Below, piece after piece: positions 33,440-43,448 of a stretch of 64,000 nucleotides of DNA. The DNA is taken from NCBI RefSeq assembly GCF_019947135.1, contig NZ_JAGSHT010000020.1, positions 1 to 64,000 on the forward strand, written 5' to 3'. The position numbers and the translations under genes are program-made. Below the pieces are notes generated by a model. It searched no databases. It saw only the letters and a list, made by a program, of their open reading frames with translations, and was not told the DNA's origin. The first letter of the stretch is position 1; every line of letters starts with the position of its first letter. Source of the stretch: Occultella gossypii. Lineage in GTDB: Bacteria; Actinomycetota; Actinomycetes; Actinomycetales; Beutenbergiaceae.

Positions 33440-34789
33440 GTGAGCAACGACGTCACCCCGGACTCCCCCACCGACGACGACGCCGTGGCCGCCCTGGTGG
33501 CCCTGGTCCGGATCCCGACCGTCTCGGTCGCCGGCGAACCCTCCACCGGAGCGCCCTTCACGGAGTTCCTCATCGAGCACGCCCGCCGCTTCCCGCTGAT
33601 GCACGCGCGGCTGGCACTGACCCTGCTCGAGGGCACGGCGATGCTGTTCCACTGGCGCGGCGCGTCGAGCGAGCGACCCGTCGTGCTGATGGCACACCTG
33701 GACGTCGTCGGCGTCGAGAGCGCCGACCCGTGGCGGCACCCGGCATTCTCCGCAGAGATCACCAACGGTGAGATCTGGGGTCGCGGCACGCTCGACGACA
33801 AGGGCTCCCTGACCGCGCTGTGCATCGCCGTGGAGCGGCTGCTCGCGCGCGGCATCACGCCGGCCCAGGACATCTGGCTCAGCTTCGGCAACAGCGAGGA
33901 GGTGTCCGGCGCCGCTGCGTCGGCCGCCGTCGAGCACCTGCGCACCGCCGGCGTGCGGCCCTGGTTCGTGCTCGACGAGGGTGGCGCCGTCGCGGCCCGG
34001 GCGTTCCCGGGCGTCGCGAAGCCGCTCGCCGTCATCGGGGTCGCCGAGAAGGGCACCACCACGATCGAGCTCACCGTGGCCGGTCGCGGGGGCCACTCGT
34101 CCACGCCGGCCCGCGGGGACGCCGTCGCCCGGCTGGCCCGGGCCATCGTGCGACTGGACAACCACACCTTCCCCGGTTCGCTGCCGGCCCCCACGATCGA
34201 GATGCTCACCCGCCTGGCCCCGCACGCGGCGCCTGCGATGCGCCCGGTGCTCTCCCGCACCGGGCGGTTCGGCGCGGCGATCACCAAGGCGCTGCAGGTC
34301 GCCGGGCCCGAGTCGGCTGCCATGACCCGGACGACGGCGGTGGTCACCACCCTGTCCGGCTCACCCGGGCACAACGTGCTCGCGTCGGTGGCTCGCGCCG
34401 GCGTCAACCTGCGGATCATGGTCGGTGACACGGTTGCCGGCACGGTCGAGCGGATCCGCAGGGTGATCGGGGACGACCGCGTGCAGATCACCGTCGGCGA
34501 CGCGAACGAGCCATCCCCGGTGTCACCGTGGGACGACGACGCGTTCCGGCTGATCGAGGCGGCGATCACCGACTCCCACCCGGACGCCATCCCCACGCCG
34601 TACGTGATGATGGGCGGCACCGACGCCCGGTTCTTCACGACCATCTGCCCGCGGGTGTACCGCTTCGCCCCGTTCCGGATGAGCAAGGAGCAGCGGGCCT
34701 CGGTGCACGCCTATGACGAGCGGATCGGTGTGCGCGACTTCCTCGACGGCATCGGCTTCTACGCCCACCTGATCGAACGGGTCGCCTGA
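33440..34789 (+). CDS. M20 family metallopeptidase
   Basis: This 449-residue protein is an M20/M28-type zinc peptidase of the carboxypeptidase S/PM20D1-like group. Zinc ligands and catalytic residues are visible in VLMAHLDVVGV, WGRGTLDDKG and FGNSEEVSG, and the dimerisation lid domain begins near KGTTTIELTVAGRGGHSS. A C-terminal histidine falls in ASVHAYDE. Members hydrolyse peptides or N-acyl amino acids in the cytoplasm. The start is GTG 33440. Its stop overlaps the start of the next MFS gene by one base, so the two are coupled; the transporter may carry the substrate or product. Confidence 0.9.
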   Translation: MSNDVTPDSPTDDDAVAALVALVRIPTVSVAGEPSTGAPFTEFLIEHARRFPLMHARLALTLLEGTAMLFHWRGASSERPVVLMAHLDVVGVESADPWRHPAFSAEITNGEIWGRGTLDDKGSLTALCIAVERLLARGITPAQDIWLSFGNSEEVSGAAASAAVEHLRTAGVRPWFVLDEGGAVAARAFPGVAKPLAVIGVAEKGTTTIELTVAGRGGHSSTPARGDAVARLARAIVRLDNHTFPGSLPAPTIEMLTRLAPHAAPAMRPVLSRTGRFGAAITKALQVAGPESAAMTRTTAVVTTLSGSPGHNVLASVARAGVNLRIMVGDTVAGTVERIRRVIGDDRVQITVGDANEPSPVSPWDDDAFRLIEAAITDSHPDAIPTPYVMMGGTDARFFTTICPRVYRFAPFRMSKEQRASVHAYDERIGVRDFLDGIGFYAHLIERVA

Positions 34790-36276
34790 TGGACGACCGG
34801 ACGCCGTCGACCCCGCCGTCGACGGGCACCGCCACCGACCCGGTGACCACCACGCCGGCCGCCACCATCAGCCTGAAGCAGGGTCTGTGGGCCGTCGTCG
34901 GCTTCCTCATCTGCGTGGAGATCGCCTCCGGGATCCTCCAGGGCTTCTACACCCCGATCTTCTCCGACATCGCGGTGCACCTGGGTATCCAGGACGCCGA
35001 CGTGAACTGGTTCGAGGCCGCGCAGTTGATCGTGTCCGCGCTCTGCGTGCCGCTGCTGGCCCGGCTCGGGGACGTGATCGGGCACCGCAAGGTGTTGCTG
35101 CTCGCGACGGCCATCACGGCGCTCGGCTCCTGGATGCTGGCGTTCTCCCCCACGTTCTCCACGTTCCTGATCGGCTGGGCCCTGCAGGGCGCCTACGTGG
35201 TCTGGCTGCCGCTGGAGGTCGCGATCATCCATCGGCGCACGGCCGCGAGCGGACAGCAGGCCCGGCTCACCCGGCGGGCCTCCGGGTTCCTGGTGGCCGG
35301 GCTGGAGATCGGGGTGATCATCGGCGCGCTGACCTCCGGGGCGCTGGTCGAGGCGACCTCGATGACGGTCCTGCTGATGCTGCCGGCCATTGCCGTCACC
35401 GTCTGCTTCGCCGTGATCTGGTTCGGCGTCGAGAACGTCCCGGGGACCTCCGCCGGCGGCATCGACTGGCCCGGGCTGGGCATGATCACCGCCGTCATCG
35501 GACTCATCATGGCCGGGCTGATCACGATCCGGCTGCAGGGACCTGCGAGCCCCCTGGCGTGGGCGCTGATCCTCGCCGGGCTGGTCCTGGTACTCCCGTT
35601 CGTGCGGATCGAACGTGCCCGGGCCGAGCCGCTCATCGACGTCCGGGTACTGATGCAGCCGGCGCAGTGGCCGGTCCAGCTGACGGCGTTCCTGTTCGGG
35701 ATGTCCGTGCTCGGGGCGCAGATCCCGCTGTCCACGTTCGCCCGAACGGACCCGGCGACGGCGGGGTTCGGCCTGGGTGCGAGCGCCGGGTTCGTCTCCA
35801 CGCTGGTGGGGCTGTACGTGATCTCCATGGCGGGCGGTGCCCTGCTCGTGCCGGTGCTGGCGAGGCTGGTCGGGCCGCGCCTCAGCCTCGTGGTCGCGGC
35901 CCTGTTGGTCGCAGGAGGCTACGCGTTGTTCCTGCCGTTCCACGACACCACCTGGCAGACGATGGCGAACATGATGGTGGCCGGCCTCGGCTCCGGCGCC
36001 CTGGTCGCCTCCCTCCCGGCTGCGGCGGCCGCCGCAGCACCGCCCGAGCGCACCGGGTTCGCGACCGGGATGACGAACGCGACGAAGACGTTGGGCGGAG
36101 CGATCGCATCCTCGGTGTTCGCCATCGCGCTGGCCTCCACCGGTTCCCTGGCGGGGCCGGCGGCCGGGCACGCGCCGCTGTCCGGCTACCTCACCGTGTG
36201 GGCGGTGTGCGCTGTCACCGCACTCGTGGCCGCCGTGTGCCTGCTGTTGGTGCCGAGGTCGGCGTTCCAGGACTGA
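34789..36276 (+). CDS. MFS transporter, DHA2-like
   Basis: This 495-residue protein has about 14 hydrophobic segments, as in drug:H+ antiporters of the DHA2 group. The motif RLGDVIGHRKVLL between the second and third segments and a motif-C-like stretch in the fifth segment support this. The ATG at 34789 shares its A with the preceding TGA, so it is translationally coupled to the M20 peptidase. Divergent or local regulators are absent. The substrate is unknown. Confidence 0.9.
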   Translation: MDDRTPSTPPSTGTATDPVTTTPAATISLKQGLWAVVGFLICVEIASGILQGFYTPIFSDIAVHLGIQDADVNWFEAAQLIVSALCVPLLARLGDVIGHRKVLLLATAITALGSWMLAFSPTFSTFLIGWALQGAYVVWLPLEVAIIHRRTAASGQQARLTRRASGFLVAGLEIGVIIGALTSGALVEATSMTVLLMLPAIAVTVCFAVIWFGVENVPGTSAGGIDWPGLGMITAVIGLIMAGLITIRLQGPASPLAWALILAGLVLVLPFVRIERARAEPLIDVRVLMQPAQWPVQLTAFLFGMSVLGAQIPLSTFARTDPATAGFGLGASAGFVSTLVGLYVISMAGGALLVPVLARLVGPRLSLVVAALLVAGGYALFLPFHDTTWQTMANMMVAGLGSGALVASLPAAAAAAAPPERTGFATGMTNATKTLGGAIASSVFAIALASTGSLAGPAAGHAPLSGYLTVWAVCAVTALVAAVCLLLVPRSAFQD

Positions 36277-36320
36277 GCGGGGCCTGACCGAGCGGGCGCG
36301 TCGGTACCGGCCGGGTACAC

Positions 36321-36725
36321 CTAGGCGGTGACGACGTTGCCCTCCTGGACCTGCACCGCGACCTCGGGCAGCGGCTCGTCGGCCGGCCCGGACACGACCT
36401 CTCCGGTGAACTGCTCGAACTCCGACCCGTGGCACGGGCAGTGCAGCAGCTCCTCACGCACCCGCACGCTGCAGCCCTGGTGGGTGCAGATCGCGCTGAA
36501 CGCGACCACCTCACCCTCGGTCGGCTGCGCGACGACCAGTTCCACACCGTCGGCCGTGGTGACGACGAGCGAGCCACCCACCGGCACGTCCGCGAGCGCG
36601 ACCAGGGTCTCCCCCGCCGTCGGCTCCTCGACCTCGGGCTGCGCACTGCACGCGGCAAGACCCGCGAGTGTCACCCCGCCCCCGGAGGCAAGCAGGACCT
36701 GGCGGCGGCTGGGGCACGGGCACAT
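36321..36725 (-). CDS. Rieske [2Fe-2S] lipoprotein
   Basis: This 134-residue protein is a small exported Rieske protein. The N-terminus combines a twin-arginine motif (PSRRQVLLASGGG) with a lipobox ending at Cys26 (LAAC), so it is probably folded with its cluster before Tat export and then lipidated. Cluster ligands are Cys80-His82 (CTHQGC) and Cys96-His99 (CPCHGSEF); Cys85 and Cys98 can form the stabilising disulphide. It is much shorter than cytochrome bc1 Rieske proteins and has no nearby partner. It probably carries electrons at the outer face of the membrane to an unknown redox partner. Confidence 0.92.
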   Translation of the reverse strand: MCPCPSRRQVLLASGGGVTLAGLAACSAQPEVEEPTAGETLVALADVPVGGSLVVTTADGVELVVAQPTEGEVVAFSAICTHQGCSVRVREELLHCPCHGSEFEQFTGEVVSGPADEPLPEVAVQVQEGNVVTA

Positions 36726-36872
36726 GAGGGCAAACCTACCCGGGCACGTGGCGAGCGCGCGGCGCTGCGGCATACTCGTCCGGTTCGGCCGCTGAGGTCA
36801 CCCGGACGTGGCAGCGACGGCGCTGACATAGTTGATGCCTCGCTCTGCTGCCCCGAATCCGAGGAGCCACCC

Positions 36873-39800
36873 ATGCCAGACACGTCCTTCCGCACGTCCT
36901 TCGAGATCGGCGATCCGCTCCCGACCGCTGCGGCGCCCCTCGGCTGGTCCATCGACGTGGCGGGTGGCCCCGCCCACGTGCCCGCGGGCCCGCCGAACGT
37001 AGGCCTGACCGGTCGGCGCTCGCTGCGGGTCCGTTCCGGCGCGCCCGGGCGCGTCGTGCTCCTGGACGGGCTGGACGTGCCGGTGAGCTCCGGCACCGAC
37101 CTGAGTTACGCCGTCGTCCCAGTGCTCGACCCGGAGCACACCTACCGGGCCACCTGGACGGCCCTGGACTGCCGCTTCGACGACGGCACCTGGCTCTCCG
37201 ATCTCGAGGCGGTCGACCAGTACGGCGCACCCGCCACGGCTTCGGGGCAGGGTGGCGCGAGGTTCCTCGTGCCGGATCACTGGAACCTGGTCCGGATCGG
37301 ACTCGACATCGCGGCCGGCCGGCGCATCGATGCCGTCGCCGTCGTCGTCGCCGGGCCGCCCGACGTCGGACCCGGCCCGGCCGAGGTCTGGTTCGACGAC
37401 GTGTCCGTCGGCCCGCGCCCGGCCCCGAGCACACCGACCGGGCTCGCCGACCTGGTCGATACCCGCCGTGGCACTCACTCGTCCGGTGCCTACTCCCGCG
37501 GCAACACCGTGCCCGCGGCGGCGCTGCCGAACGGCTTCGGGTTCCTGGTGCCGCTCACGGACGCCACCTCGCACCGGTGGATGTACTCGTGGGCCGCACA
37601 CAACGGCGAGGACAACCTCCCACGCCTGGAGGCCGTCGGGCTCTCCCACATCCCCAGCCCGTGGATGGGCGACCGCAACCAGCTCGCGATCCAGCTGGCC
37701 GGCGACGGCGGCGACACCCCGGACGCCTCCCTGCCCGGGCGCGGCCTTGCCTTCGACCACGCCACCGAGGAGGCGCACCCGCACCGGTACGGCGTCGCGC
37801 TCGAGCGTGGCCACCGGGTGGACATGACACCGACCGACCACGGCGGCGTGATCCGTCTGACCTTCCCGCCGGGTGCGAGCACGGGGCACGTGCTCGTCGA
37901 CGCCGTCAGCACCGAGGGCGCGGGCCCGGACGGACCCTGCGACGTCCGGATCGACGGCGATGGCCGGCTGGTCGGCTGGGTGGACCACGGGAGCGCTCTC
38001 TCGGTGGGGCGCAGCCGGATGTTCGTGGTCGGCCGGCTCGACCGCCCGGTGCTGCGGCACGGCGCTGCGGACGGCGACCGCCGGCACGCCCGCTACGCCA
38101 CCGTGGACCTCGGCACCGGGTCCAGCGTTGAGGTGCGGTTGGCCACGTCGTTCGTCAGCACCGCGCAGGCGTGGCACACCTACGACCTCGAACTGGCCGG
38201 CCGGACCTTCGAGCAGGTCGAGGACGCGGCCCGCGAGGCGTGGCAGGAGCGACTTCGCGTGCTGGAGGTCGCCGACGCCAGCGCGGAGGAGACGGCCACC
38301 CTGTACGGCAACCTCTACCGGCTCAACCTCTACCCGTCCTCGCAATGGGAGAACGCCGGCACCGCCGACGCACCGGAACCCATCCACGCCTCGCCCGTCC
38401 TCGAAGCCGGACCCTCCACCGCGGATCGCACCGGCGCACCGGTCCGCCCCGGTGAGATCTACGTCAACCACGGCTTCTGGGACACCTACCGCACCTGCTG
38501 GCCGGCGTACGCGCTGCTCTACCCACACCTGGCCGGGCGGCTGGCCGACGGGTTCGTGCAGCAGTACCGGGAGGGCGGCTGGATCGCCCGCTGGTCCTCC
38601 CCCGGGTACGCCGACCTCATGACCGGCACGTCCTCCGACGTCGCGTTCGCCGACCTGTTCCTGCGGGGCGTGGCCCTCCCGGACCCGGCCGGCACGTATG
38701 CCGCGGGCCTGCGGAACGCGACGGCGGCGCCGGGCCCGGACGGGGCCGGCCGGAAGGCGCTCGCGCACGCCACCTACCGGGGCTGGGTGCCGGACGAGGT
38801 GGCCGAGTCAGTGTCGTGGAGCCTGGAGGGGTACATCAACGACGCGGCCCTCGCCGCCATGGCCCGCGGACTCGCGGCGGACGCCGAGGGCGCCGAACGC
38901 CGTCGGCTCCTCGACGAGGCCGCCTACCTCGACCAGCGCGCGTCCGGGTACCTGCACCTGTACGACGCGGAGACCGGCTTCTTCCGCGGCCGCGGCCGCG
39001 GTGGTGCGTTCGCCGCGGACTTCGACCCGGATTCCTGGGGCGGTGACTACACCGAGTCCAACGCCTGGAACTTCGCCTTCCACGTGCCGCACGACGGCGC
39101 CGCGCTGGCCCGGCTGCACGGCGGACCCGACGGCCTGGAGCAACTCCTGGAACGGTTCTTCGCGCGGCCGGAACGGGCCGACCGGCCCGGGACCTACACC
39201 TCGATCATCCACGAGATGGTCGAGGCCCGGGACGTCCGGATGGGACAGCTCGGGATGTCCAACCAGGTCTCGCACCACATCCCCTACACCTGGCTCGCGG
39301 CCGGCCGGCCGGACCGCGCCCAGGAGACGGTGCGCACGATCCTTGCGCGCCTGTGGACCGGCAACACGATCGGTCAGGGCTACCTCGGCGACGAGGACAA
39401 CGGTGAGATGTCCGCCTGGTGGCTGCTCTCGGCGCTCGGCCTGTATCCGTTGGAGATCGGGTCCTCACGCTGGGCGGTCGGCTCGCCCCTGTTCCCACGG
39501 GCGGTGGTTCACCGCCCGGGCGGAGACCTCGTGGTCGAGGCTCCCGGCAACTCCGCCACCACCCCGTACGTCCACGGCGTCACGGTCGGCGGGCGGGCAC
39601 TGGCCGCCCCGGTGGTCGAGCACGCCGACCTCGAGGGCACGGCGACGCTGCGCTTCGAGGTCTCGGACGAGCCCGGGGCGTGGGGCCGCGACGCGGCACG
39701 GACCTTCCCTGGCGAGCGGCCCCGCCCGTGGTGCGACGTGAGTGGCGGCGGTCGCTGGCAGGCCGCGGGCAGGCGGGCCGGCCCGGACCTCACCGCACTG

Positions 39801-40121
39801 GCCGATGACGACCACGCCGACGCCGTCGACCTCCCGCCCGGCGCGCTGGAGTGGCGTCCCGGTGAGCACGCGAGCGCCGGCGACCTGGTCGCCTATACGC
39901 TCACGAGCGCCCTCGACGGCCGCGACGCCCCGTCCGCGTGGCGGGTCGAGGTCCTCCTCGGCGATGCGTGGACCGTCGTCGACGAGCGGTCGTCCGAACG
40001 GTTTCCCTGGCCGGGCCAGTTGCGCCCGTTCGCCCTCGCCGAGCCGATCCCGGTGGGGCCGCTCCGGCTCGTCCTGCTCGAGGCAGGCGTGCTCGCCGAG
40101 ATCGAGCTGCTCATCCGGTAG
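36873..40121 (+). CDS. Alpha-mannosidase, glycoside hydrolase family 92
   Basis: This 1082-residue protein is a family 92 calcium-dependent exo-alpha-mannosidase. The N-terminal region (about 1-190) looks like a carbohydrate-binding beta-sandwich, the N-terminal catalytic half begins near GLADLVDTRRGTHSSG, and the (alpha/alpha)6 domain includes DTYRTCWPAYALLYP, YTESNAWNFAFHVP, SNQVSHHIPY and the catalytic-region DEDNGEMSAWWLL. About 130 extra residues follow. The start at 36873 has GAGGAG. No signal peptide is visible, unlike the secreted family members of Bacteroides, so it may act inside the cell on imported mannosides. A hairpin terminator follows. Confidence 0.93.
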   Translation: MPDTSFRTSFEIGDPLPTAAAPLGWSIDVAGGPAHVPAGPPNVGLTGRRSLRVRSGAPGRVVLLDGLDVPVSSGTDLSYAVVPVLDPEHTYRATWTALDCRFDDGTWLSDLEAVDQYGAPATASGQGGARFLVPDHWNLVRIGLDIAAGRRIDAVAVVVAGPPDVGPGPAEVWFDDVSVGPRPAPSTPTGLADLVDTRRGTHSSGAYSRGNTVPAAALPNGFGFLVPLTDATSHRWMYSWAAHNGEDNLPRLEAVGLSHIPSPWMGDRNQLAIQLAGDGGDTPDASLPGRGLAFDHATEEAHPHRYGVALERGHRVDMTPTDHGGVIRLTFPPGASTGHVLVDAVSTEGAGPDGPCDVRIDGDGRLVGWVDHGSALSVGRSRMFVVGRLDRPVLRHGAADGDRRHARYATVDLGTGSSVEVRLATSFVSTAQAWHTYDLELAGRTFEQVEDAAREAWQERLRVLEVADASAEETATLYGNLYRLNLYPSSQWENAGTADAPEPIHASPVLEAGPSTADRTGAPVRPGEIYVNHGFWDTYRTCWPAYALLYPHLAGRLADGFVQQYREGGWIARWSSPGYADLMTGTSSDVAFADLFLRGVALPDPAGTYAAGLRNATAAPGPDGAGRKALAHATYRGWVPDEVAESVSWSLEGYINDAALAAMARGLAADAEGAERRRLLDEAAYLDQRASGYLHLYDAETGFFRGRGRGGAFAADFDPDSWGGDYTESNAWNFAFHVPHDGAALARLHGGPDGLEQLLERFFARPERADRPGTYTSIIHEMVEARDVRMGQLGMSNQVSHHIPYTWLAAGRPDRAQETVRTILARLWTGNTIGQGYLGDEDNGEMSAWWLLSALGLYPLEIGSSRWAVGSPLFPRAVVHRPGGDLVVEAPGNSATTPYVHGVTVGGRALAAPVVEHADLEGTATLRFEVSDEPGAWGRDAARTFPGERPRPWCDVSGGGRWQAAGRRAGPDLTALADDDHADAVDLPPGALEWRPGEHASAGDLVAYTLTSALDGRDAPSAWRVEVLLGDAWTVVDERSSERFPWPGQLRPFALAEPIPVGPLRLVLLEAGVLAEIELLIR

Positions 40122-40154
40122 GCGCTCGCCCGGTCACCGGCGTTGGAAACAGCA

Positions 40155-40192
40155 CTCGCCCCCGACCGGGCACGGTGCCGATCGGGGGCGAG
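40155..40192. terminator. Bidirectional terminator hairpin
   Basis: CTCGCCCCCGA (40155-40165) and TCGGGGGCGAG (40182-40192) form a perfect 11-bp stem, and GGCAC/GTGCC extend pairing inside the loop. It lies between the convergent GH92 and oxidoreductase genes. Confidence 0.75.
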
Positions 40193-40206
40193 GGTGTGGC
40201 TCAGGG

Positions 40207-41373
40207 TCAGGCGCGCTCGGGGAACTTGCCCTCGGCGCGGATCCGCTTGTTCAGCTCCTCGAGGTAGCGGTCCTCGTCGAGGTCGAGGGGGACCTCCTGC
40301 CCCATCCAGCTGGACAGGTGGATCGCGTTCGCGAGGCGGACCCCGTTGATGCCGTCGGAGCCCGGCGCGAGGAGCGGGGTGCCGTCGAGGATGTTCGCGG
40401 CGAAGTTCTCCAGGACCCCGGAGTGCTGGGCGCCCCAGGGGCGGGTGTACTCGATCGTCTCGGTCGTGTACAGCGCCGCCGTGTCCTGCTTGCCCATGAA
40501 CAGCTGCTTGACCTCTTCCATCGACATGGAGTCGCTGATCTCGCGCTCGTCCCGGACCAGGCGGTGCACGGTGGCGGTCTTGGAGTCGTCGACGATGATC
40601 TTGCCCTTGTCGCCGAGGATCTCGAACCGATCGGTGCCGATGATGTCGTGGGTGGCGGTGACGAGCACGCCGGTGGCGCCGTCGCCGTAGTCGAGCACCA
40701 CGGTCACCTCGTCCTCGACGGCGATGTTGCGCCGGAAGCCGTACGCCACCTTCGCGAAGACCGACTGGGGCACACCGCAGATCCACTGCAACAGGTCGAG
40801 CTGGTGGGGCACCTGGTTGACCAGGACGCCCCCGCCCTCGCCACCCCAGGTGGCGCGCCAGGCGCTCTGGTCGTAGTAGCCCTGCGGACGCCACCAGGTG
40901 GTGATCAGCCAGTTCGTGCGGCGGATCTTGCCGATCTCGCCGGACTCGACGATCTCCTTGATGCGCTGGTAGAGCGGGTTGTTGCGCTGGTTGAACATGA
41001 TCCCGAAGGTCAGCTCGGGCTTGGTCGCGGCGAACTCGTTGAGTTCCTTGACCTGCTTGGTGTAGACCCCAGCGGGCTTCTCCACGAGCGCGTGGATGCC
41101 ACGGGACAGGGCGGCGATGCCCATCTCCGGGTGCAGGAAGTGCGGCACGGTGGTGACGACGGCGTCGACGTCGCCGCTCTCCAGCATCTCGAGGTAGTCC
41201 TCATAGACCGGCACACCCGCGTAGGTGCTCTGGGCGAACTCGCGCTTGGCCGGGTCGCGGTCGGTGATCGCCCCGATCACCATGTTGGGCACCAGGCCCT
41301 CGTCGATCATCTTGGCGTACATGCCGCCCTGGGTCCCGAGCCCGATGATGCCAAGTCTGACCTTGTCTGCCAC
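40207..41373 (-). CDS. Gfo/Idh/MocA family oxidoreductase
   Basis: This 388-residue protein is an NAD(P)-dependent dehydrogenase of the Gfo/Idh/MocA family, which oxidises sugars and inositols. The Rossmann start GIIGLGTQGG, the catalytic EKPAGVYTKQ lysine region and the substrate-binding GGGVLVNQVPHQLDLLQW histidine region are clear. The GTG at 41373 follows a CAGGAG site. The gene lies next to GH92 in convergent orientation, and a sugar role is likely; the substrate is not determined. Confidence 0.92.
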   Translation of the reverse strand: MADKVRLGIIGLGTQGGMYAKMIDEGLVPNMVIGAITDRDPAKREFAQSTYAGVPVYEDYLEMLESGDVDAVVTTVPHFLHPEMGIAALSRGIHALVEKPAGVYTKQVKELNEFAATKPELTFGIMFNQRNNPLYQRIKEIVESGEIGKIRRTNWLITTWWRPQGYYDQSAWRATWGGEGGGVLVNQVPHQLDLLQWICGVPQSVFAKVAYGFRRNIAVEDEVTVVLDYGDGATGVLVTATHDIIGTDRFEILGDKGKIIVDDSKTATVHRLVRDEREISDSMSMEEVKQLFMGKQDTAALYTTETIEYTRPWGAQHSGVLENFAANILDGTPLLAPGSDGINGVRLANAIHLSSWMGQEVPLDLDEDRYLEELNKRIRAEGKFPERA

Positions 41374-41544
41374 GTTGGAGTCTCCTGAAGTCGTTCGAGT
41401 GGGTGCATCGCTGCCGTTGCCTTGAGGCTAGGCGGGGCCACCCCCGGCGCCTACCTGTTGCCGCCTGTTGCCACTGTGGGCCGACAGCCCCGGCGCACGG
41501 TCTGCCCGTGCCGCATCCCGGGGATAGGTGCCAAGATGTGCCCC

Positions 41545-42141
41545 ATGATCGTTGTGACCACGAATGAGATCCCCGGCTACCGCATCGACGCCGTCATGGG
41601 GGAGGTGATGGGTCTGACCGTCCGCTCCGCGAACATCGGGCAGAACTTCGTCGCATCCTTCCGCTCGATCGGCGGAGGGGAGGTCACCGAGTACACCCGC
41701 CTCGTCTACGAGAGCCGCCAGGAGGTCATGAACCGGATGACCGTCGAGGCCCAGCGGCGCGGCGCGAACGCCGTGATCGGCATGCGGTTCGACACCGGCG
41801 ACATCGCGCAGGCGTTCAGCGAGGTCTGCGCCTACGGCACCGCCGTGTACGCCACCCCGATCGGCGAGGACGAGCCGGGGCACACCAAGCAGTCGGTCGA
41901 GCAGGCCAAGAACCCGGCCAACGTGGCGCCGGCGCCGGCGCCGAACCCCGGCCAGCCGCAGGCCGCCGGGTACGGCGGCGCGTCCGGGCAGCCCCAGGGT
42001 GGCTACGGTCAGCAGCCCGGGCAGCCCGGTGGCTACGGTCAGCAGCCCGGCGGTTACGGTCAGCAGCCCGGCCAGCAGGGCCCGCCGCCGGCCGGTGGCT
42101 ACCAGCAGCCGCCCGCGGGTGGGTACCAGCCGGGCTACTGA
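41545..42141 (+). CDS. YbjQ/DUF74 family protein with GYGQQP-rich tail
   Basis: This 198-residue protein begins with a complete YbjQ-type domain (about 1-105: [25 protein letters not shown]), a pentameric fold of unknown function. A long tail of Gly, Gln, Pro and Tyr with GYGQQPG repeats follows (about 130-198). The tail is like that of the membrane protein at 27116-27694. The ATG at 41545 fits the family; the ATG at 41536 is possible. There is no signal peptide. The tail is probably disordered. Confidence 0.88.
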   Translation: MIVVTTNEIPGYRIDAVMGEVMGLTVRSANIGQNFVASFRSIGGGEVTEYTRLVYESRQEVMNRMTVEAQRRGANAVIGMRFDTGDIAQAFSEVCAYGTAVYATPIGEDEPGHTKQSVEQAKNPANVAPAPAPNPGQPQAAGYGGASGQPQGGYGQQPGQPGGYGQQPGGYGQQPGQQGPPPAGGYQQPPAGGYQPGY

Positions 42142-42163
42142 GCGGCCCGACCGGCTCGAGTAC

Positions 42164-43423
42164 CTAGAAGTCGACGGGGTCGCGGGCGATCGGGCAGGTC
42201 ATGCAATGCCCGCCGCCGCGGCCCCGGCCCAGTTCGGCCCCGACGATCTCGACCACCTCGATGCCTGCGTCCCGCAGCAGCGCGTTCGTCAGCGTGTTCC
42301 GGTCGTAGGTGATCACCACGCCGGGCTCGAGAGCGACGGCGTTGTTGCCGCTGTCCCACTGCTGACGCTCGGAGGCATAGGAGTCCCCGCCGGTCTCGAT
42401 GACCCGCATCCCGGACAGCCCGAGGGCATCGGTGACCACCTTGACGAACGTGCCCTCCCCCTCGTCGATGACGTCGAGTCCCCCGGGCGCGTCGCTCGGC
42501 AGCAGGGTGAACGTGTGCACCCCGTCCATGATCCGCGGGTAGAGCGTCACCACGTCCCGGTCGGCGAACGTGAACACGGTGTCCAGGTGCATGGCCGCGC
42601 GCAGCTTCGGCAGGCCGGCCACCACCACACGCTCGGCGGCACCCTGCGCGAACAGGTTCGCCGCGACCTGGGTGATGGCCTGTCGGGACGTGCGCTCGCT
42701 CATCCCCATGAGCACCACCCCGTTGCCGACCGGCATGATGTCACCGCCCTCGAACGTGGCCTGACCCCAGTCCGCCTCCGGGTCGCCCCACCACACCTGT
42801 GCGCCCGCGAACGAGGGGTGGAACTCGTAGATCGCCTTCATCAGTAGCGTCTCGCCGCGCCGGGCCGGCCAGAACAACGGGTTCATGGTGAGCCCGCCGT
42901 ACAGCCAGCACGTGGTGTCACGGGTGTAGAGGGTGTTCGGCAGCGGCGGCATCAGGAACTCCTGCGCGCCTCGGGACTCGCGGGCCATCGTCAGTGCCGC
43001 GGACCGGAACTGCGCCGGAAGATCCCCGGTCGCGAGGCCGCCGATGAGGTATTCCGCAAGCGTGGCCGCGTCGAGCGTGTCCAGGTAGGCGCGGGTGTCG
43101 ACGATGACCCCGAGGCCCACCTCGTTCGGCACGATCTTGCGGTCGAGGAGCCAGGCGCGCGCTGCCGGGATCGCCATGGTCTCGGCCAGGAGGTCATGGA
43201 GCTCCAGCACATGCACGCCCCGGTCGACCATCTGCGCGACGAAGTCGGCGTGGTCACGCTGGGCGTTCTCCACCCACATCACATCGTCGAAGAGCAGGGC
43301 GGCGCTGTTGCTGGGCGTGAGCCGCTGGTGGGCGAGACCGGGCCGGCAGACCAGCACGGTCCGCAACCGGCCGACCTCCGAATGCACTCCGTGGACGATG
43401 TCCGGGGCCGTTGCGGTGGGCAT
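42164..43423 (-). CDS. arcA: Arginine deiminase
   Basis: This 419-residue enzyme converts arginine to citrulline and ammonia, the first step of the arginine deiminase pathway. Family residues include [23 protein letters not shown], and the catalytic cysteine Cys407 in [10 protein letters not shown] near the C-terminus. The ATG at 43423 (MPTATAPD) follows AGAGG. No arcB, arcC or antiporter gene adjoins it, so it acts alone here, for acid tolerance or arginine catabolism. The gene is followed convergently by the YbjQ gene. Confidence 0.95.
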   Translation of the reverse strand: MPTATAPDIVHGVHSEVGRLRTVLVCRPGLAHQRLTPSNSAALLFDDVMWVENAQRDHADFVAQMVDRGVHVLELHDLLAETMAIPAARAWLLDRKIVPNEVGLGVIVDTRAYLDTLDAATLAEYLIGGLATGDLPAQFRSAALTMARESRGAQEFLMPPLPNTLYTRDTTCWLYGGLTMNPLFWPARRGETLLMKAIYEFHPSFAGAQVWWGDPEADWGQATFEGGDIMPVGNGVVLMGMSERTSRQAITQVAANLFAQGAAERVVVAGLPKLRAAMHLDTVFTFADRDVVTLYPRIMDGVHTFTLLPSDAPGGLDVIDEGEGTFVKVVTDALGLSGMRVIETGGDSYASERQQWDSGNNAVALEPGVVITYDRNTLTNALLRDAGIEVVEIVGAELGRGRGGGHCMTCPIARDPVDF

Positions 43424-43448
43424 GCCCGAGCCTCTCACGCCCCCTCCA

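Noticed and set aside
36429-36872. N-terminal extension of the GH92 frame
   Set aside because: It overlaps the Rieske gene on the other strand and lacks a ribosome site; ATG 36873 has GAGGAG.
41900-42141. Short direct repeats that could be taken for a CRISPR-like array
   Set aside because: They encode the GYGQQP tail of the YbjQ protein and lack unique spacers.
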